Notes under the pieces: model-generated
The model's input: only the letters and a program-made list of their open reading frames with translations
What the model was told of the DNA's origin: nothing
Databases searched by the model: none
Assembly: GCA_024867545.1 (NCBI GenBank)
Contig: JANFNE010000006.1
Span: 124,001 to 188,000, forward strand
DNA: 64,000 nucleotides
Reading direction: 5' to 3'
From: Phytopythium helicoides
Lineage: Eukaryota; Oomycota; Peronosporomycetes; Pythiales; Pythiaceae
Shown here: one piece after another, positions 62,381 to 64,000 of the stretch
Position numbering within the stretch: position 1 is the first letter of the stretch
How the letters are laid out: each line of letters begins with the position of its first letter
Made by a program: the position numbers and the translations under genes

Positions 62381-64000
62381 ATGGCCTTCAAGATGCAGGA
62401 CTCGACCAACCCCCAGGGCGCCGGCGCCGGCGCCGTCGAGCCCGCCGCGTTCAACTACGACTCGTACCAGCAGTACGCGCACGAGCGCAGCGTGCACGAC
62501 CAGGCCATCCACTCCATGACGGCCGTGGCCTCCTCGGGCGGCGCCAAGAACGCCGCCGGCTTCGTCGCGGCCTCGCAGCGCCCCAAGCTCCAGACCTCGA
62601 GCGCCGACAAGAGCAGCGCGAGCTCCCCCACCAAGCAGGCCACGAACCCCGCGGCCACCCAGTCGCCGAGCAAGAAGGAGCCATCCTCGGCGGCCAGCTC
62701 CCCCTCGGCCGGACGCAACGACTCGCTCAAGTCCAACCGCCTGTGCACCATGCCTGGATGCAAGAAGCGCGTGCGATCCAAGGGGCTCTGCAAGGCCCAC
62801 GGCGGAGGCCGCCGATGCATGGTCGATGGCTGTGAGCGCAGCAGCCAGGGCCAGGGGCTCTGCATCCGCCACGGTGGCGGAAAGCGCTGCACGCAGCCCG
62901 GCTGCACCAAGGCCAGCCAGTCCAACGGTCTCTGCAAGGCCCACGGCGGAGGTCTGCGCTGCCAGGCGCCCGGATGCACCAAGAGCAGCCAGGGCGGAGG
63001 ATTCTGCCGCGCACACGGTGGCGGCCAGCGCTGCGAGAAGGAGGGCTGCAACAAGGGCGCTCAGCGCGGCGGATTCTGCGCCGGCCACGGTGGATCGCGA
63101 TTCTGCCAACACCCTGACTGCACCAAGAACGACCGCGGTGGCGGTTTCTGCGCCGAGCACGGTGGCGGCAAGCGCTGCGACCACCCGAGCTGCAACAAGC
63201 CCGCGCGCAAGAAGGGCAAGTGCTCGTACCACGCGAATGCTGCCAAGGGAAAGCCCGGAAAGGATCCTCTCGTCGCTCGTGCCACTGCTGCTTCTTCTAC
63301 GGCTGCCGCCGCTGCCGCTGCTGCTGCCCAAGCCCAGGCTCAGCTTGGTGGACCCCCCGGCGGTGTGCCCCCGCACATCATGGACATGCGTCAGCTCACA
63401 AACCCCGCGTACCAGACTGGTATGCCCATGAGCTCGATGCCGAAGGATCTTCGTGAGCCTGCCCCGTCTCATGTTGGCATGGACCATCGATCGCTTCCCA
63501 CCAGCTATCAGCAGCGTGTTGAGCTCGACCAGCGGTACGGAGCTCCTCCTGGTATGAAGGGATACGACGCCGGTCCGTCTTCGTCTGCTCAGTACATGCA
63601 ACTCCATGCCGACCAGCGCTACGACCAGCTTGCTTCTTCTCGCCACTACGGCATGATTGATTCGTCGTCTCTCCCTCCTGTTTCGAGCCGCCAGCCGCCT
63701 GCTTACGGAGGTCGTGAGTACGGCAAGCCGCAGGCTCCCGTGAACGTGAACCCGTACTCTCAGCAGTGGTCGAAGCCCGGCGACATGCAGCAGCATCAGG
63801 ACGCCCGAGGAGTGGACTACTTTGACCTGAAGGACCAGCAGCACCAGCAGTACGCCCCGTCGTCCCAGTACCACCACCACATGTCGGCCACTGACTCAGC
63901 CGCTTACGGCAGCCATTCTCGTGGCGGAGGAAGCTACTACCACCCTGTGCAGGGCGGTCCTCCGTCGGAGCAGGGTCAGTCGGCACAGAACCAGCCGCCC
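62381..64000 (+). CDS. Cys/His-repeat 'WRKY19-like' zinc protein, partial
   Basis: Open from the ATG at 62381 to the window edge (540 codons; C-terminus missing). Residues ~1-120 are Ser/Ala-rich. Then come seven head-to-tail units of about 24 residues with the pattern RC..pGC.K....kGlC..HGGG, for example CTQPGCTKASQSNGLCKAHG and CQHPDCTKNDRGGGFCAEHG, each with CCCH-type spacing able to hold zinc. The rest is Gln/Ser/Tyr/His/Pro-rich, like a transactivation or phase-separating region. These repeats occur in plant WRKY19-type proteins and are annotated in oomycetes as 'WRKY transcription factor 19', although no WRKYGQK DNA-binding domain is present here. A nuclear regulatory role is inferred. 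CCAAT boxes lie upstream. Confidence 0.85.
   Translation, partial: MAFKMQDSTNPQGAGAGAVEPAAFNYDSYQQYAHERSVHDQAIHSMTAVASSGGAKNAAGFVAASQRPKLQTSSADKSSASSPTKQATNPAATQSPSKKEPSSAASSPSAGRNDSLKSNRLCTMPGCKKRVRSKGLCKAHGGGRRCMVDGCERSSQGQGLCIRHGGGKRCTQPGCTKASQSNGLCKAHGGGLRCQAPGCTKSSQGGGFCRAHGGGQRCEKEGCNKGAQRGGFCAGHGGSRFCQHPDCTKNDRGGGFCAEHGGGKRCDHPSCNKPARKKGKCSYHANAAKGKPGKDPLVARATAASSTAAAAAAAAAQAQAQLGGPPGGVPPHIMDMRQLTNPAYQTGMPMSSMPKDLREPAPSHVGMDHRSLPTSYQQRVELDQRYGAPPGMKGYDAGPSSSAQYMQLHADQRYDQLASSRHYGMIDSSSLPPVSSRQPPAYGGREYGKPQAPVNVNPYSQQWSKPGDMQQHQDARGVDYFDLKDQQHQQYAPSSQYHHHMSATDSAAYGSHSRGGGSYYHPVQGGPPSEQGQSAQNQPP

Noticed and set aside
62222..63880. 552-codon open frame on the minus strand opposite the Cys/His-repeat gene
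   Set aside because: It is an antisense shadow created by GC-rich third positions; the plus frame shows regular zinc repeats and the minus frame is low-complexity Ala/Leu/Val/Arg.
1..64000. Search for an operon-like defence, secondary-metabolite or mobile cassette
   Set aside because: Genes alternate in strand, are mostly conserved housekeeping genes with introns, and no transposon ends, integrases (other than the degenerate hAT gene) or biosynthetic clusters are visible.

Overview
The window reads as nuclear DNA of an oomycete (Phytophthora/Pythium-type water mould). The evidence is dense intron-containing eukaryotic genes, short introns of about 59-78 nt (mostly GTRNGT donors), flagellar/cilium genes, a multi-pass membrane protein and a Cys/His-repeat 'WRKY19-like' protein of types I associate with oomycetes, and no prokaryotic operons, CRISPR or rRNA. 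The species is not determinable from the sequence. Most genes are split, so their exons had to be joined by eye; exon coordinates are in each entry.

Layout, left to right. 1-4.6 kb: a giant coiled-coil protein running off the left edge (-). 6.0-6.7 kb: TAZ zinc-finger protein (+). 6.7-11.9 kb: a DNA replication/repair block with LIG1 (-) and RNASEH2B (+) divergent across an E2F-like palindrome, then the ciliary gene IFT25 (-). 12.0-14.7 kb: PHD/bromodomain chromatin reader (-). 15.2-15.7 kb: small unknown protein (-). 16.7-18.4 kb: seven-exon pantothenate kinase (+). 18.6-21.3 kb: apparently domesticated hAT transposase (-). 21.7-24.4 kb: HIBADH-like dehydrogenase and Pelota (+). 24.6-26.3 kb: membrane protein (+). 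26.6-27.2 kb: TRAPPC2L (-). 27.6-30.6 kb: acidic coiled-coil protein (-). 30.8-34.1 kb: LC8-type dynein light chain, NLE1 and a Siva homologue (+). 35.0-37.3 kb: serine carboxypeptidase and an unknown basic protein (-). 37.6-47.8 kb: a 3,326-residue RME-8/DNAJC13 (-). 48.3-51.9 kb: SH3b-domain protein with an exact internal repeat (+). 52.3-57.4 kb: SPT4 (-) and two tandem cytochrome bc1 core-2 paralogues (+). 57.8-59.4 kb: METTL17/Rsm22 (-). 59.4-62.4 kb: mostly unresolved sequence with possible exons. 62.4-64 kb: Cys/His-repeat protein (+) running off the right edge.

Gene relations. The genes are mainly housekeeping and are not functionally clustered, apart from the LIG1/RNASEH2B pair (both end up at PCNA-linked lagging-strand or ribonucleotide repair) and the two bc1 core paralogues. 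Several pairs are divergent with short shared promoters: SPT4/core-2 (112 bp), coiled-coil/LC8 (147 bp), LIG1/RNASEH2B (332 bp) and hAT/HIBADH (361 bp). I did not find a mobile defence island or an obviously novel operon-like system. The most interesting observations are the missing HPD motif in RME-8, mosaic near-identity between the core-2 paralogues, the degenerate DDE residues of the hAT gene, the E2F-like promoter pair, and several introns that leave the reading frame open and so hide the true protein ends.
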